Numbered from the stretch's first letter, positions 1 to 6,572 are shown. The stretch: DNA of 6,837 nt from Thermotogaceae bacterium (GCA_011043375.1 DQYP01000001.1:1-6837); one strand, 5' to 3'. Numbers and translations: made by a program. Notes: generated by a model not told the origin, from the letters alone.

Positions 1-1
1 T

Positions 2-952
2 TATAGTACTGAGAAAATCATTATTGATACAGATATGGGAGCTGATTGTGATGATGCTGGGGCATTAGCAGTGGCATTTGAACTCGAAAGAGAGGGAAAA
101 ATTGAAATATTAGGTATTATTGCTAGTTCTAAAGATAAATATTCGATCGGTGCCATTGATGCAATTGCTACATATTATGGAAGAGGAACAGACTCATTGT
201 ATGGAGCAAATCATACTATTGATATAGGCTGTGGGGATGGTTTAAGATATGATGGAAAAAATGGATATTCAGATGACCTTGCAAATGATACCAATCGTTA
301 CGGCCATAATATTGTTACTAAAGCTGAGGTAGTTTCCATGAGAGATAAATATTATTCCATACTTAGTTCTCAACCGGATCATAGCGTTACCATTGTTGTA
401 ATAGGGCATACAGGAGGACTATATTCTATTCTTAGGAACCCCAATGATAGAGTAATGTTTCGTGAAAAAGTCAAAAAAGTTTGCTTTATGACTTATACGG
501 GTTCAACTTGGATAGTAGATTATAATTTTGGTTCTCATAATGCCTTTCCATATACAAAATTTGTTCTGGATACTTTAAATAGTTTGGATGTGAATTGCTA
601 CTTTGGATGTCATGGTAGTCATTTAGTTTATACTGGGGCCAAATTACGGTCAAAATATACAATTGATAATCCTGTAAAAAGGGCATACGATATTATTTTA
701 GGTAATGTGCCAGAAAGACCCAGTTGGGATCAATTAGTTGTATTGTTTGCAGCTTTTGGAGATAATGAATGGTTTAAAATAGAAAGTTTTGGAAAACTGG
801 AATATAATTCGTCAGGCCAAACAAGATGGAATTTAACAACAAATAAGTCCAATCACTATAGATTTGGTCTTGAAATGCCAGCAAACATCATGTCTGATAT
901 TGTGGAGGATTATATGACAAAAGTGCCACTTAAAGGATATGGTAGTAATTAA
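2..952 (+). CDS. Divergent nucleoside hydrolase-like protein, 5' end outside window
   Basis: Probable ribohydrolase of the inosine/uridine-preferring nucleoside hydrolase superfamily, cutting an N-glycosidic bond and releasing a sugar. The frame is open from the left edge, and the visible part has 316 residues. It begins with the calcium/ribose-binding signature IIIDTDMGADCDDAGA (visible residues 6-21). The ATG at 35 lies inside this signature, so it is not the start; only a few N-terminal residues are probably missing. The other family blocks are altered: GIIASSKD replaces the usual VYGN block, IGHTGG (about 134-139) replaces GPLTN, DYNF (173-176) matches the E-x-N block, and SWDQ (241-244) stands where the classical enzymes have HDP. 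NPVKRAYD before SWDQ also fits the divergent 'SWDQ' branch as I remember it. No signal peptide is visible. No clear terminator follows, so it may be co-transcribed with the importer genes. Superfamily assignment is firm; substrate is unknown. Confidence 0.88.
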   Translation, partial: YSTEKIIIDTDMGADCDDAGALAVAFELEREGKIEILGIIASSKDKYSIGAIDAIATYYGRGTDSLYGANHTIDIGCGDGLRYDGKNGYSDDLANDTNRYGHNIVTKAEVVSMRDKYYSILSSQPDHSVTIVVIGHTGGLYSILRNPNDRVMFREKVKKVCFMTYTGSTWIVDYNFGSHNAFPYTKFVLDTLNSLDVNCYFGCHGSHLVYTGAKLRSKYTIDNPVKRAYDIILGNVPERPSWDQLVVLFAAFGDNEWFKIESFGKLEYNSSGQTRWNLTTNKSNHYRFGLEMPANIMSDIVEDYMTKVPLKGYGSN

Positions 953-1035
953 GACCGTTTTTGTTAAAGCTAAAGAACCTTTCATGGATGATTAGAAATC
1001 ACAGAACATTAATGGGGGTGATATCAAAGTAAAAA

Positions 1036-1173
1036 ATGAAGCGGAAAAGGAACGGGGGAACAAAGAGATCTTTGAAAGAAAAAACGACAAATGATAACAA
1101 AGAGCATGAAAATTCAGAAATTTATGTTGATTTTGAACAATCTGGTAACTCAAAGAGGAGGGATTTTTTATGA
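1036..1173 (+). CDS. Possible small basic protein or leader peptide (45 codons)
   Basis: A short ORF of 45 codons starts at an ATG and ends in a TGA that overlaps the binding-protein ATG as ATGA, a pattern typical of translational coupling. The peptide begins MKRKRNGGTKRS, is very rich in Lys, Arg, Asn and Glu, has no hydrophobic stretch, and matches nothing I recognise. The only strong SD upstream is GGGGGTGAT (1014-1022), 13 nt before the ATG, which is too far for a good start. In another frame that SD sits 6 nt before GTA (1029), which opens 21 charged codons up to a double stop at about 1092. The stretch may therefore be a degraded gene or untranslated leader, and the overlap may be chance. 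A weak promoter-like pair, TTGAAA at 1072 and GATAAC at 1093, also lies inside it. Confidence 0.2.
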   Translation: MKRKRNGGTKRSLKEKTTNDNKEHENSEIYVDFEQSGNSKRRDFL

Positions 1174-2504
1174 GAAAATTGTTTGTTTTCTTAATGGTTT
1201 TAGTTATCTCTATTTTAGCGTTTTCTAGTGATAAGATCACCGTTTTCTTTGGAGCATGGATGGAAGGAAACTTTGAAACTTTTAAAGAAGTCAATGGTTA
1301 TGACTTATTAGAAAAATTCACAGAAGAGACAGGTATTCAAGTTGAACCCGTATTTTACCCGTTTAGAGAATTGTTTCAAGCAATAGAAACTAGGATGCAA
1401 GCAAAATCTGTATCACCGGATGTTTTTGAGGTAGATTCTCCTCTATCACTTTCATACTATGTAAGAGGCTACACAGAACCATTGGATGCGTATTTTTCTG
1501 AGGAAGAACTCGATAAATTAAAGAAAAAAATGTTTCCTGCAACAGTGAAAATAGCTGAATGGAACGGGAAGCTTTTGAATCTTCCATTCGAAAATTCTTC
1601 ACAGGTTATGTACATTAATAAAGATCTATTCAGGAAAGCCGGAATTGAACCTCCAAAAATGGATGTAAACGATCGTTGGACATGGGAACAAGTTGTTGAT
1701 GCAGCTATAAAAATACAAAAAACTATCAAGAAAGAAGAAGGAAAAGAAGTCTGGGGACTTTTATTTGGACAGGTTTCACGTCCTTACCAAATGTTAGCCA
1801 TTCCTCAATCATTAGGTGCTGGTTCAGGAGTAAGCCCTGATGGATATCATGTTGTTGGGTACTTGAATAACGATGGCTGGAAAAAAGCAATGAAATGGTG
1901 GTATGATGTATGTAATACCTACAAAATAGTACCTAAAGGTGTTACACCTGAAGAAACCACATATTTATTCCTTTCAGGAAAAGTAGCTATGCTTGTTCAA
2001 GGTACTTGGGATATTCCAACTATTCTTCAATCGGAAAAACAAGGAGAGTTAGGGTTTGAATGGGGGATAGCTCCTCATCCATATTTTAAAGACGGAAAAC
2101 CAGTTACACCAACCAATAGTTGGCATTTAGCAGTTAATCCGAATTCCAAGAAAATTAAAGCAGGTATAGAATTTTTAAAGTTCATGTCAAGAGAAGATAT
2201 CATAGCTGATTGGTTCAGAGCAGTTGGACAGCTTGTAGCCAATCGAGAAGCGATGACAAGAGTTATTCAAACCGATCCAAAGTACAAAGAATTTCCTTGG
2301 AATAGCTATAGCAAAATTGTATTATATGAGCTTCAAAATACCGCTGAACCAAGGCCCAAGACACCGTTCTATTTAGAATGGGAAGACTTAGTAGCAAAAT
2401 GCTTTGAAGATATTCGTAATGGTGCTGATCCAGTACAAACCTTAGAACGTTATACACAGATCATCGAAAGATTGGCACAAAAGTACAGAGGAGGGAATAA
2501 ATAG
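1170..2504 (+). CDS. ABC sugar-type solute-binding protein (CUT1, family 1)
   Basis: Periplasmic substrate-capturing component of a MalE/UgpB-like importer, delivering ligand to the two permeases encoded next. The start is supported by AGAGGAGGG (1154-1162), 7 nt before the ATG. Residues 1-19 are a classical signal peptide: MRK, a hydrophobic core, then a likely cut after AFS. There is no Cys near the cut, so it is not a lipoprotein. The mature protein opens with a beta strand (ITVFFGAW) and has family-1 landmarks: LLEKFTEETGIQVEP, a PDVFEVDSP segment, the YINKDLFRKAGIEPP segment (about 146-160), a WTWEQVVDAA segment, and a VAMLVQGTW segment in the second lobe. The 444-residue length is normal for the family. 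Many Trp and Tyr residues fit an aromatic sugar-binding cleft. The ligand cannot be read from sequence; the flanking nucleoside hydrolases suggest a riboside or nucleoside. The stop abuts the next start. Confidence 0.95.
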   Translation: MRKLFVFLMVLVISILAFSSDKITVFFGAWMEGNFETFKEVNGYDLLEKFTEETGIQVEPVFYPFRELFQAIETRMQAKSVSPDVFEVDSPLSLSYYVRGYTEPLDAYFSEEELDKLKKKMFPATVKIAEWNGKLLNLPFENSSQVMYINKDLFRKAGIEPPKMDVNDRWTWEQVVDAAIKIQKTIKKEEGKEVWGLLFGQVSRPYQMLAIPQSLGAGSGVSPDGYHVVGYLNNDGWKKAMKWWYDVCNTYKIVPKGVTPEETTYLFLSGKVAMLVQGTWDIPTILQSEKQGELGFEWGIAPHPYFKDGKPVTPTNSWHLAVNPNSKKIKAGIEFLKFMSREDIIADWFRAVGQLVANREAMTRVIQTDPKYKEFPWNSYSKIVLYELQNTAEPRPKTPFYLEWEDLVAKCFEDIRNGADPVQTLERYTQIIERLAQKYRGGNK

Positions 2505-3410
2505 TTGTCTAAGAAGAAGATCAACGCCTTGAAAGGTACCGTCGGCCTTTCAAGGCGTTCTTTAGTAGCCTATTTGTTCCTTTTACCATCATTGACTGGA
2601 TTGATAGTTTTCAGGATTTTTCCAATAATATATACATTTATTGGAAGTTTGTTTAATGTTGATTACTACAAAGGTGGAACATCCTTCGTTGGATTCGAAA
2701 ATTATTTGAATGTTTTGAAAGATCCAATTTTTTGGCATTCACTTAAAGTAACTTTGATTTTCAATTTGGTTGTAAACCCTGTACAAATAACGATTGCTTT
2801 AATTTTAGCTGTTTTGTTAAACGGATCTAATAGATCTATAAGAATCATTAGAACATTATTTCTATTACCCTTGGGCGTTTCGGTAACAATTGCTTCAACA
2901 ATCTGGAATATATTATTGAATCCAAACGAAGGATTAATAAACAGTTTCTTGAATTTTTTTGGAATTCCATCTCAACCTTTTCTTACAAGTCCTTCACAAG
3001 CTTTATGGTGTATAGTATTGGTTGCTTCTTGGTGTGGAATTCCTTATTGGATGATGTTTTTGTTAGCTGGATTACAAGATATACCCGTAGAATACTACGA
3101 AGCTGCAAAAATTGATGGTGCTACAAATTGGCAATCGTTTTGGTATATTACTTTGCCTCTTCTAAAAAGAGCATTAACGTTTGTTGTCGTTGCAGACACA
3201 ACTGCTAACTTTCTTTTGTTTGCACCTGTATTTATTTTAACACGTGGTGGTCCACAGTGGTCAACAAATTTGCTCATGTATGAAACTTATAGCAATGCCT
3301 TCGTATATTCAGATTATCCAAGAGCATTAACACTGACATCAATATTGTTGCTTATGACACTTGTCATAGTATTATTAGAATTAAGAGTACTCCAAAAGGA
3401 GGAATCTTAG
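2505..3410 (+). CDS. ABC sugar importer permease, MalF/UgpA type
   Basis: First membrane subunit of the importer, 301 residues with about six membrane segments (roughly residues 20-46, 78-104, 114-138, 163-188, 220-245 and 272-293). The cytoplasmic EAA loop that docks on the ATPase is clear: EYYEAAKIDGA at 196-206, followed by the ITLPLL turn. The start is TTG, immediately after the preceding TAG. It is supported by AGAGGAGGG (2487-2495), 9 nt upstream within the end of the binding-protein gene, and by a basic MSKKK N-terminus about 20 residues before the first membrane segment, as is usual. The first 20 codons contain a strong RNA hairpin (see 2523-2559), likely to lower expression relative to the binding protein. 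The permease lacks the extra periplasmic domain of enterobacterial MalF, like most CUT1 permeases. Confidence 0.95.
   Translation: MSKKKINALKGTVGLSRRSLVAYLFLLPSLTGLIVFRIFPIIYTFIGSLFNVDYYKGGTSFVGFENYLNVLKDPIFWHSLKVTLIFNLVVNPVQITIALILAVLLNGSNRSIRIIRTLFLLPLGVSVTIASTIWNILLNPNEGLINSFLNFFGIPSQPFLTSPSQALWCIVLVASWCGIPYWMMFLLAGLQDIPVEYYEAAKIDGATNWQSFWYITLPLLKRALTFVVVADTTANFLLFAPVFILTRGGPQWSTNLLMYETYSNAFVYSDYPRALTLTSILLLMTLVIVLLELRVLQKEES
2523..2559 (+). other. Perfect 14-bp inverted repeat (RNA hairpin) inside permease coding start
   Basis: The left arm AACGCCTTGAAAGG (2523-2536) is the exact reverse complement of the right arm CCTTTCAAGGCGTT (2546-2559), with a 9-nt loop. It lies 19 nt after the binding-protein stop and within codons 7-19 of the permease. 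The sequence after it has only a weak T run (TTCTTTAG), so it is not a good intrinsic terminator. By analogy with stem-loops between malE and malF, it probably protects the 3' end of the binding-protein message after cleavage and slows entry into the permease gene. This would give more binding protein than permease. The structure is seen directly; its role is inferred. Confidence 0.8.
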
Positions 3411-3412
3411 CA

Positions 3413-4249
3413 GTGAATAAAGTTCTAGTAAAAATAACAAAATATGTTGTATTATTTGTTTTTGGTGTGTTCGTCATAATACCGTTTTTTTGGACGCTTG
3501 TTTCTTCATTCAAGCCAATGAATGCGATATTGAAAGATATAGCCCCGTTTTCACTGAAAACATTTGTACCTATCCCATTCACATTGGATTCTTATGAGCA
3601 GCTTTTTAGTGGTGGATTTATGAAATCGGTGTTTTTCTCAATTTTGGTTGGTATACTAACAATCATTGCTGGAATTTTGATAAATTCCACAGCCGGTTTT
3701 GCTTTTGCTAAATTTAGATTTCCGGGCAAAAAGATTATTTTTATGATTGTTTTAATTTCCTTTTTAATTCCTTTTGAAGCAATCGCAGTTCCTCTCTTTA
3801 TAATCGTTAGGTGGTTAAATTTATTAAACACTTTAGGAGCTCTTATATTACCCATGATAGCCAATGGTTTGTGTGTTTTCTTGTTTTATCAATTTTTTAA
3901 GAATATACCAACAGATCTTATGGAAGCCGCTATAATTGATGGAGCAAGTTGGTGGAGAATTTACTGGCAAATTTTTCTGCCTTTGTCAAAACCAGCTGTT
4001 GTTTCGGCAAGTTTATTGTTGTTTCTTTCACAATGGCAGTCATTTTTATGGCCTTTGGTATCGGTACAAAGCCAAAATATGAGGATGGTGCAGGTGGCCA
4101 TTGCTTATTTAACGATTAACGAACGAACTACATTATTACATGTTCTTCTCGCGGCAGCTGTAATGTCATCAGTTATACCCTTATTGGTAATATTCCCTTT
4201 GCAAAGATATTATATAAGAGGTTTTGTGACTTCTGGTATGAAAGGATAA
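3413..4249 (+). CDS. ABC sugar importer permease, MalG/UgpE type
   Basis: Second membrane subunit, 278 residues, pairing with the upstream permease to form the channel. It begins at GTG, 2 nt after the previous stop, with AAAAGGAGG (3394-3402) 10 nt upstream. Six hydrophobic segments are visible: about 10-32, 70-97, 105-130, 140-160, 195-217 and 240-263. The ATPase-docking loop reads LMEAAIIDGAS with E171, A172, A173 and G177, followed by the IFLPLSKPA turn. The C-terminus ends in QRYYIRGFVTSGMKG, the usual ending of MalG-type permeases ('RYF..G...GAVKG'). A small TTAGC/GCTAA stem-loop (4256-4268) lies just after the stop, with no T run. No ATPase gene follows, so a shared ATPase encoded elsewhere is likely. 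Confidence 0.96.
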   Translation: MNKVLVKITKYVVLFVFGVFVIIPFFWTLVSSFKPMNAILKDIAPFSLKTFVPIPFTLDSYEQLFSGGFMKSVFFSILVGILTIIAGILINSTAGFAFAKFRFPGKKIIFMIVLISFLIPFEAIAVPLFIIVRWLNLLNTLGALILPMIANGLCVFLFYQFFKNIPTDLMEAAIIDGASWWRIYWQIFLPLSKPAVVSASLLLFLSQWQSFLWPLVSVQSQNMRMVQVAIAYLTINERTTLLHVLLAAAVMSSVIPLLVIFPLQRYYIRGFVTSGMKG

Positions 4250-4287
4250 TATACTTTAGCATTGCTAATAAGGGGTTGATATTTAAA

Positions 4288-4441
4288 ATGAATTTTTAGA
4301 CTTAAATATGTTACTTGCATTTTACTCTTTACGCTTTTGGTAGTGTTTTTGATCTTTTTGTATATGGCTGGTATTTTGCCAAAGGATAGAGAAGAATCTT
4401 CAGTTTTTCCATATTATTCGTATGATGGAGGTGGTTTTTTA
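4288..4441 (+). pseudogene. Frameshifted short membrane peptide, in frame with the next gene
   Basis: AGGGGTTGAT (4271-4280), a close match to the ideal SD, lies 7 nt before an ATG (4288) that gives only Met-Asn-Phe before TAG. If one base of the T5 run (4293-4297) is skipped, the frame stays open for 48 more codons: a basic start (RLKY), a membrane segment ILLFTLLVVFLIFLYMAGIL, and a polar stretch with PKDREESS. It then enters the ATG of the nucleoside hydrolase at 4442 in frame. Three explanations fit: a homopolymer sequencing error, a decayed gene or leader, or a real +1 frameshift on TTT-TAG giving a membrane-anchored hydrolase. T-rich DNA easily encodes Phe and Leu, so chance is also possible. 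I do not recognise a family. Confidence 0.3.
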
Positions 4442-5353
4442 ATGAAAAAGAAGATCATCATAGACACAGACACAGGTACTGATGTTGATGATGCGGTAGC
4501 AATAACTTTAGCTCTAAAGTCCCCAGAATTGAAGGTTGAAGGGATAACAACAGTATATGGAAATACACTCTTGAGAGCACAAATCGTTTTAAAACTTTTG
4601 AAATTGATGGGAATCAACGATGTTCCAGTAGCAGCTGGAGTAGAGAAGCCTTTACTCAGAGAAAGAGATATTTGGTGGCCTGGGCACGAAGGTAAAGGAA
4701 TATTAACTGATGAAGATAAGAATCTAAAACCCGTAGATAAACATGCTGTTGATTTTATAATTGAAAAAATCATGGAAAATCCAGGAGAAATAACCCTTGT
4801 GACAATAGGTCCCCTAACAAATATAGCTGCTGCTATAATAAAGGAGCCAAAAATAATAGAAAATGTGAAAGAAATTGTAATGATGGGAGGAGTCGCAAGG
4901 ATATTTGATAATGCTCCAGAATTACCTTATATTGAACATAACATAAAGTGTGATCCAGAGGCAGCCAGGGTGGTTTTCAATTCCCAAATCCCCATAACTA
5001 TGGTTGGCTTGGATGTAACGCTCAAAGTTCCGATAAATCGCTCTCATCTTCAAAAAATCAAAAATGTAGGAACTGATTTGACCGATACTCTGGTAAGATT
5101 GATAGAGATATGGTGGGAATTTTTAAAGTCTGACTCAAGCTGTATGCACGATCCTCTTGCATTATCCTACTGCATAAAACCGGAATTTTTAGAAACTATG
5201 AATTGCAAGGTTATTGTTGAAACACAAGGTAAACACACAGTGGGTCAAACTATCGTGATACCGGATGAAAATTCAAATATTAAAGTGGCATGCGGTGTTG
5301 ACAGTGATGGATTTATAGAGTTTTTAATAGGCAGGATTTGCTCTAAAAATTAG
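4442..5353 (+). CDS. Canonical inosine/uridine-type nucleoside hydrolase
   Basis: Hydrolyses ribonucleosides to free base and ribose in the cytoplasm; the protein has 303 residues, normal for the family. All hallmark blocks are present: DTDTGTDVDDA (8-18) for calcium and ribose hydroxyls, TVYGN (37-41), GPLTN (123-127), MMGG (147-150), EHNIKCDPEAA (165-175) and HDP (236-238) with the catalytic-site His236 and Asp237. The ATG at 4442 is chosen because GGAGGTGG (4427-4434) sits 7 nt upstream and the protein then starts MKKKIIIDTD, as relatives do. The frame is open upstream (for example from TTG 4337), where it encodes an odd hydrophobic stretch (see 4288-4441). The RihA/B/C subtype and base preference cannot be told. 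It is probably co-transcribed with the importer and with the regulator 18 nt downstream. Confidence 0.96.
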   Translation: MKKKIIIDTDTGTDVDDAVAITLALKSPELKVEGITTVYGNTLLRAQIVLKLLKLMGINDVPVAAGVEKPLLRERDIWWPGHEGKGILTDEDKNLKPVDKHAVDFIIEKIMENPGEITLVTIGPLTNIAAAIIKEPKIIENVKEIVMMGGVARIFDNAPELPYIEHNIKCDPEAARVVFNSQIPITMVGLDVTLKVPINRSHLQKIKNVGTDLTDTLVRLIEIWWEFLKSDSSCMHDPLALSYCIKPEFLETMNCKVIVETQGKHTVGQTIVIPDENSNIKVACGVDSDGFIEFLIGRICSKN

Positions 5354-5371
5354 GTTTGAAAGGAGTGTAAA

Positions 5372-6382
5372 ATGTCTCGAAGGGTTAGTATAAAAGATAT
5401 CGCTAAAATCGCTGGTGTATCTCAATCGACAGTTTCCAGGGTTATAAATAAACCCCATGAGGTTAGCGAAGAACTGCGCGAAAAAGTTATGAGAGTAATA
5501 AAAATGTTTGACTATACTCCAAATTCTGTAGCTCGAGGATTGAGAAAAGGTTCCACAAAGGTCATTGGAGTTATAATTCCGGATATAACGAATCCTTTTT
5601 TTCCCGCTATTGTTAGAGGAATAGAAGATTTCTTGAAAAACAAGGATTATTCTCTCATTCTTTGCAATTCCGATCAAGACATTGAAGAAGAAAAGAAATT
5701 ATTGAAACTCCTGTATTCCAAAAATGTAGATGGTGTGATATTCACTGGGAGCGGTGAATACAACCCCGAGATAGAGATATTTACAGATAAAGATATACCG
5801 TTGGTTTTCCTTGATCGAATATATAACAAAAAATCTTCTTCTTACGTGATAGTGGATAATGTAAAAGGAATGTTTGAATTAATGACATATCTTGTGAAAT
5901 GTGGATACAGAAGTTTTGCATTACTCAATGGTAACAAAGAGACTTTCAGTGCAAAAGCAAGATACGAGGGTTTTTTAAAGGCTGTTGAGGAGTATGCTAT
6001 AAGAGACTACGAAGTCATTTTCGGTCAATTCACATATGAGAGTGGTTATCAAATGGTGGAAAAATTATCAAAAATGCCAGAAGTCTTGGTTTGTGGTAAT
6101 GATCTCATAGCATACGGTGCGATGGATAGAATTGAAAAGATGGGATTAAATATTCCGAACGATGTTGGAGTAACAGGATTTGATGATATTCCTTTCAGTA
6201 GGCACTATAAACCATCTCTAACGACAGTTAAGCAACCTACTTATGAATTAGGGAAAGAAGCAGCGGAACTGATTTTCAAAATGGTAGAATCCAAATCTTA
6301 CAAACCTTGTGGAATTGTTTTAAACCCTGAAGTTGTCATTAGAGAGTCGACCAAAACTACCAAAGATAGTGTTAACTGGTAG
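5372..6382 (+). CDS. LacI/GalR-family transcriptional regulator
   Basis: DNA-binding repressor, probably of this cluster, responding to a sugar or riboside ligand. It has 336 residues, normal for the family, with AAAGGAG 6 nt before the ATG. Residues 5-28 form the LacI helix-turn-helix: VSIKDIAKIAGVSQSTVSRV, then INKP. The hinge follows (YTPNSVARGLRKGST, 48-62). The periplasmic-binding-protein-like effector domain starts at VIGVIIPDITNPFF (64-77). It continues with a DGVIF segment, a FLDR segment, CGNDLIAYGAMDRIEKMG and GVTGFDDIPFS, and ends in the usual TTVKQPTYELGKEAAE and VIRES motifs. The early part resembles RbsR/PurR-type members, but effector specificity cannot be assigned safely. As the last gene of the run it can regulate itself. 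I found no convincing CG-centred LacI operator in the window, so the operator may lie upstream of the left edge. Confidence 0.96.
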   Translation: MSRRVSIKDIAKIAGVSQSTVSRVINKPHEVSEELREKVMRVIKMFDYTPNSVARGLRKGSTKVIGVIIPDITNPFFPAIVRGIEDFLKNKDYSLILCNSDQDIEEEKKLLKLLYSKNVDGVIFTGSGEYNPEIEIFTDKDIPLVFLDRIYNKKSSSYVIVDNVKGMFELMTYLVKCGYRSFALLNGNKETFSAKARYEGFLKAVEEYAIRDYEVIFGQFTYESGYQMVEKLSKMPEVLVCGNDLIAYGAMDRIEKMGLNIPNDVGVTGFDDIPFSRHYKPSLTTVKQPTYELGKEAAELIFKMVESKSYKPCGIVLNPEVVIRESTKTTKDSVNW

Positions 6383-6387
6383 TGGTG

Positions 6388-6460
6388 ATGATATTCGATA
6401 AACCAGAAATAGCAGATGAATATTATTGAAGTCTTTGAAAAGTATAAGAAGTACCAGTAA
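6388..6460 (+). pseudogene. Possible remnant of a small gene after the regulator
   Basis: ATG 6388 lies just after the LacI stop, with only a weak GGTG-type SD overlapping that stop. It gives MIFDKPEIADEYY and then TGA (6427-6429). Shifting by one base continues as EVFEKYKKYQ to TAA at 6458. Joined, the pieces make a 23-residue charged and Tyr-rich helix-like tail; it faintly recalls the C-terminal end of FGGY carbohydrate kinases ('P....Y..LY..Y'), which would suit a sugar locus. That resemblance is from memory only. An independent 14-codon ORF from ATG 6416 covers the second part. Chance is a real possibility. Confidence 0.2.
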
Positions 6461-6470
6461 TTAGGAATAA

Positions 6471-6497
6471 GATCCCTCACATACGTTCGGGATGACA
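6471..6497. repeat. Partial palindromic repeat (right half)
   Basis: GATCCCTCACATACG followed by TTCGGGATGACA corresponds to the right half of the unit at 6507-6561 (GATCC, TTCG, GGATGACA). ATCCC (6472-6476) can pair with GGGAT (6489-6493). With the T-rich stretch after it, this is the nearest candidate for a transcription end of the operon, but the stem is only 5 bp. Confidence 0.5.
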
Positions 6498-6501
6498 TTT
6501 T
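6485..6501. repeat. 17-bp direct repeat, copy 1
   Basis: GTTCGGGATGACATTTT occurs here and again exactly at 6573-6589. Both copies lead through a T-rich spacer into a TCATTCC end, so the block looks like locally duplicated repeat units. Confidence 0.75.
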
Positions 6502-6506
6502 CCTTA

Positions 6507-6561
6507 GTCATTCCGATGGAGCGTTAGCGACGAAAGATCCTTCGCTTATGCTCAGGATGAC
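6507..6561. repeat. Palindromic intergenic repeat, complete unit
   Basis: The unit begins GTCATTCCGA and ends AGGATGAC, and the arms are imperfect inverted copies: GAGCGTTAGCG against CGCTTATGCTC. The top is a CGAA/TTCG stem with AGATCC in the loop. It can fold into a long cruciform or RNA hairpin. Partial copies lie on both sides (6471-6497, 6573-6585 and 6629-6663). This is the layout of a short, dispersed, non-coding repeat of the REP or MITE-like kind. Similar 'GGATGACA ... TGTCATTCC' repeats are known from many bacterial intergenic regions, including, as I recall, Petrotoga relatives. Confidence 0.7.
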
Positions 6562-6572
6562 AAAGGGAAAGA

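Noticed and set aside
35..37. ATG at 35 as the start of the first hydrolase
   Set aside because: It falls inside the conserved DTDxGxDxDD signature and the frame is open upstream to the edge, so the true start lies outside the window.
486..686. Minus-strand ORFs of 60-120 codons across the window (for example 486-686, 992-1294, 4414-4773, 5324-5677)
   Set aside because: They lie largely or wholly opposite well-supported genes, show no family motifs, and are expected by-products of the coding strand. The 992-1294 frame runs through the leader but is T/A-driven low-complexity sequence.
953..1169. LacI operator or clear sigma-70 promoter before the importer
   Set aside because: No CG-centred palindrome of the LacI type is seen. 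The promoter-like pair (TTGAAA 1072, GATAAC 1093) has only a 15-nt spacer, and TGATTAGAAATCA has an odd centre, so neither is strong enough to annotate.
2523..2570. Hairpin as an intrinsic terminator
   Set aside because: The T run after it is short and broken, and it lies inside the permease coding region, which must be transcribed.
4337..4339. TTG at 4337 as start of the second hydrolase
   Set aside because: No SD precedes it. The ATG at 4442 has a strong SD at the right distance and gives the usual N-terminus.
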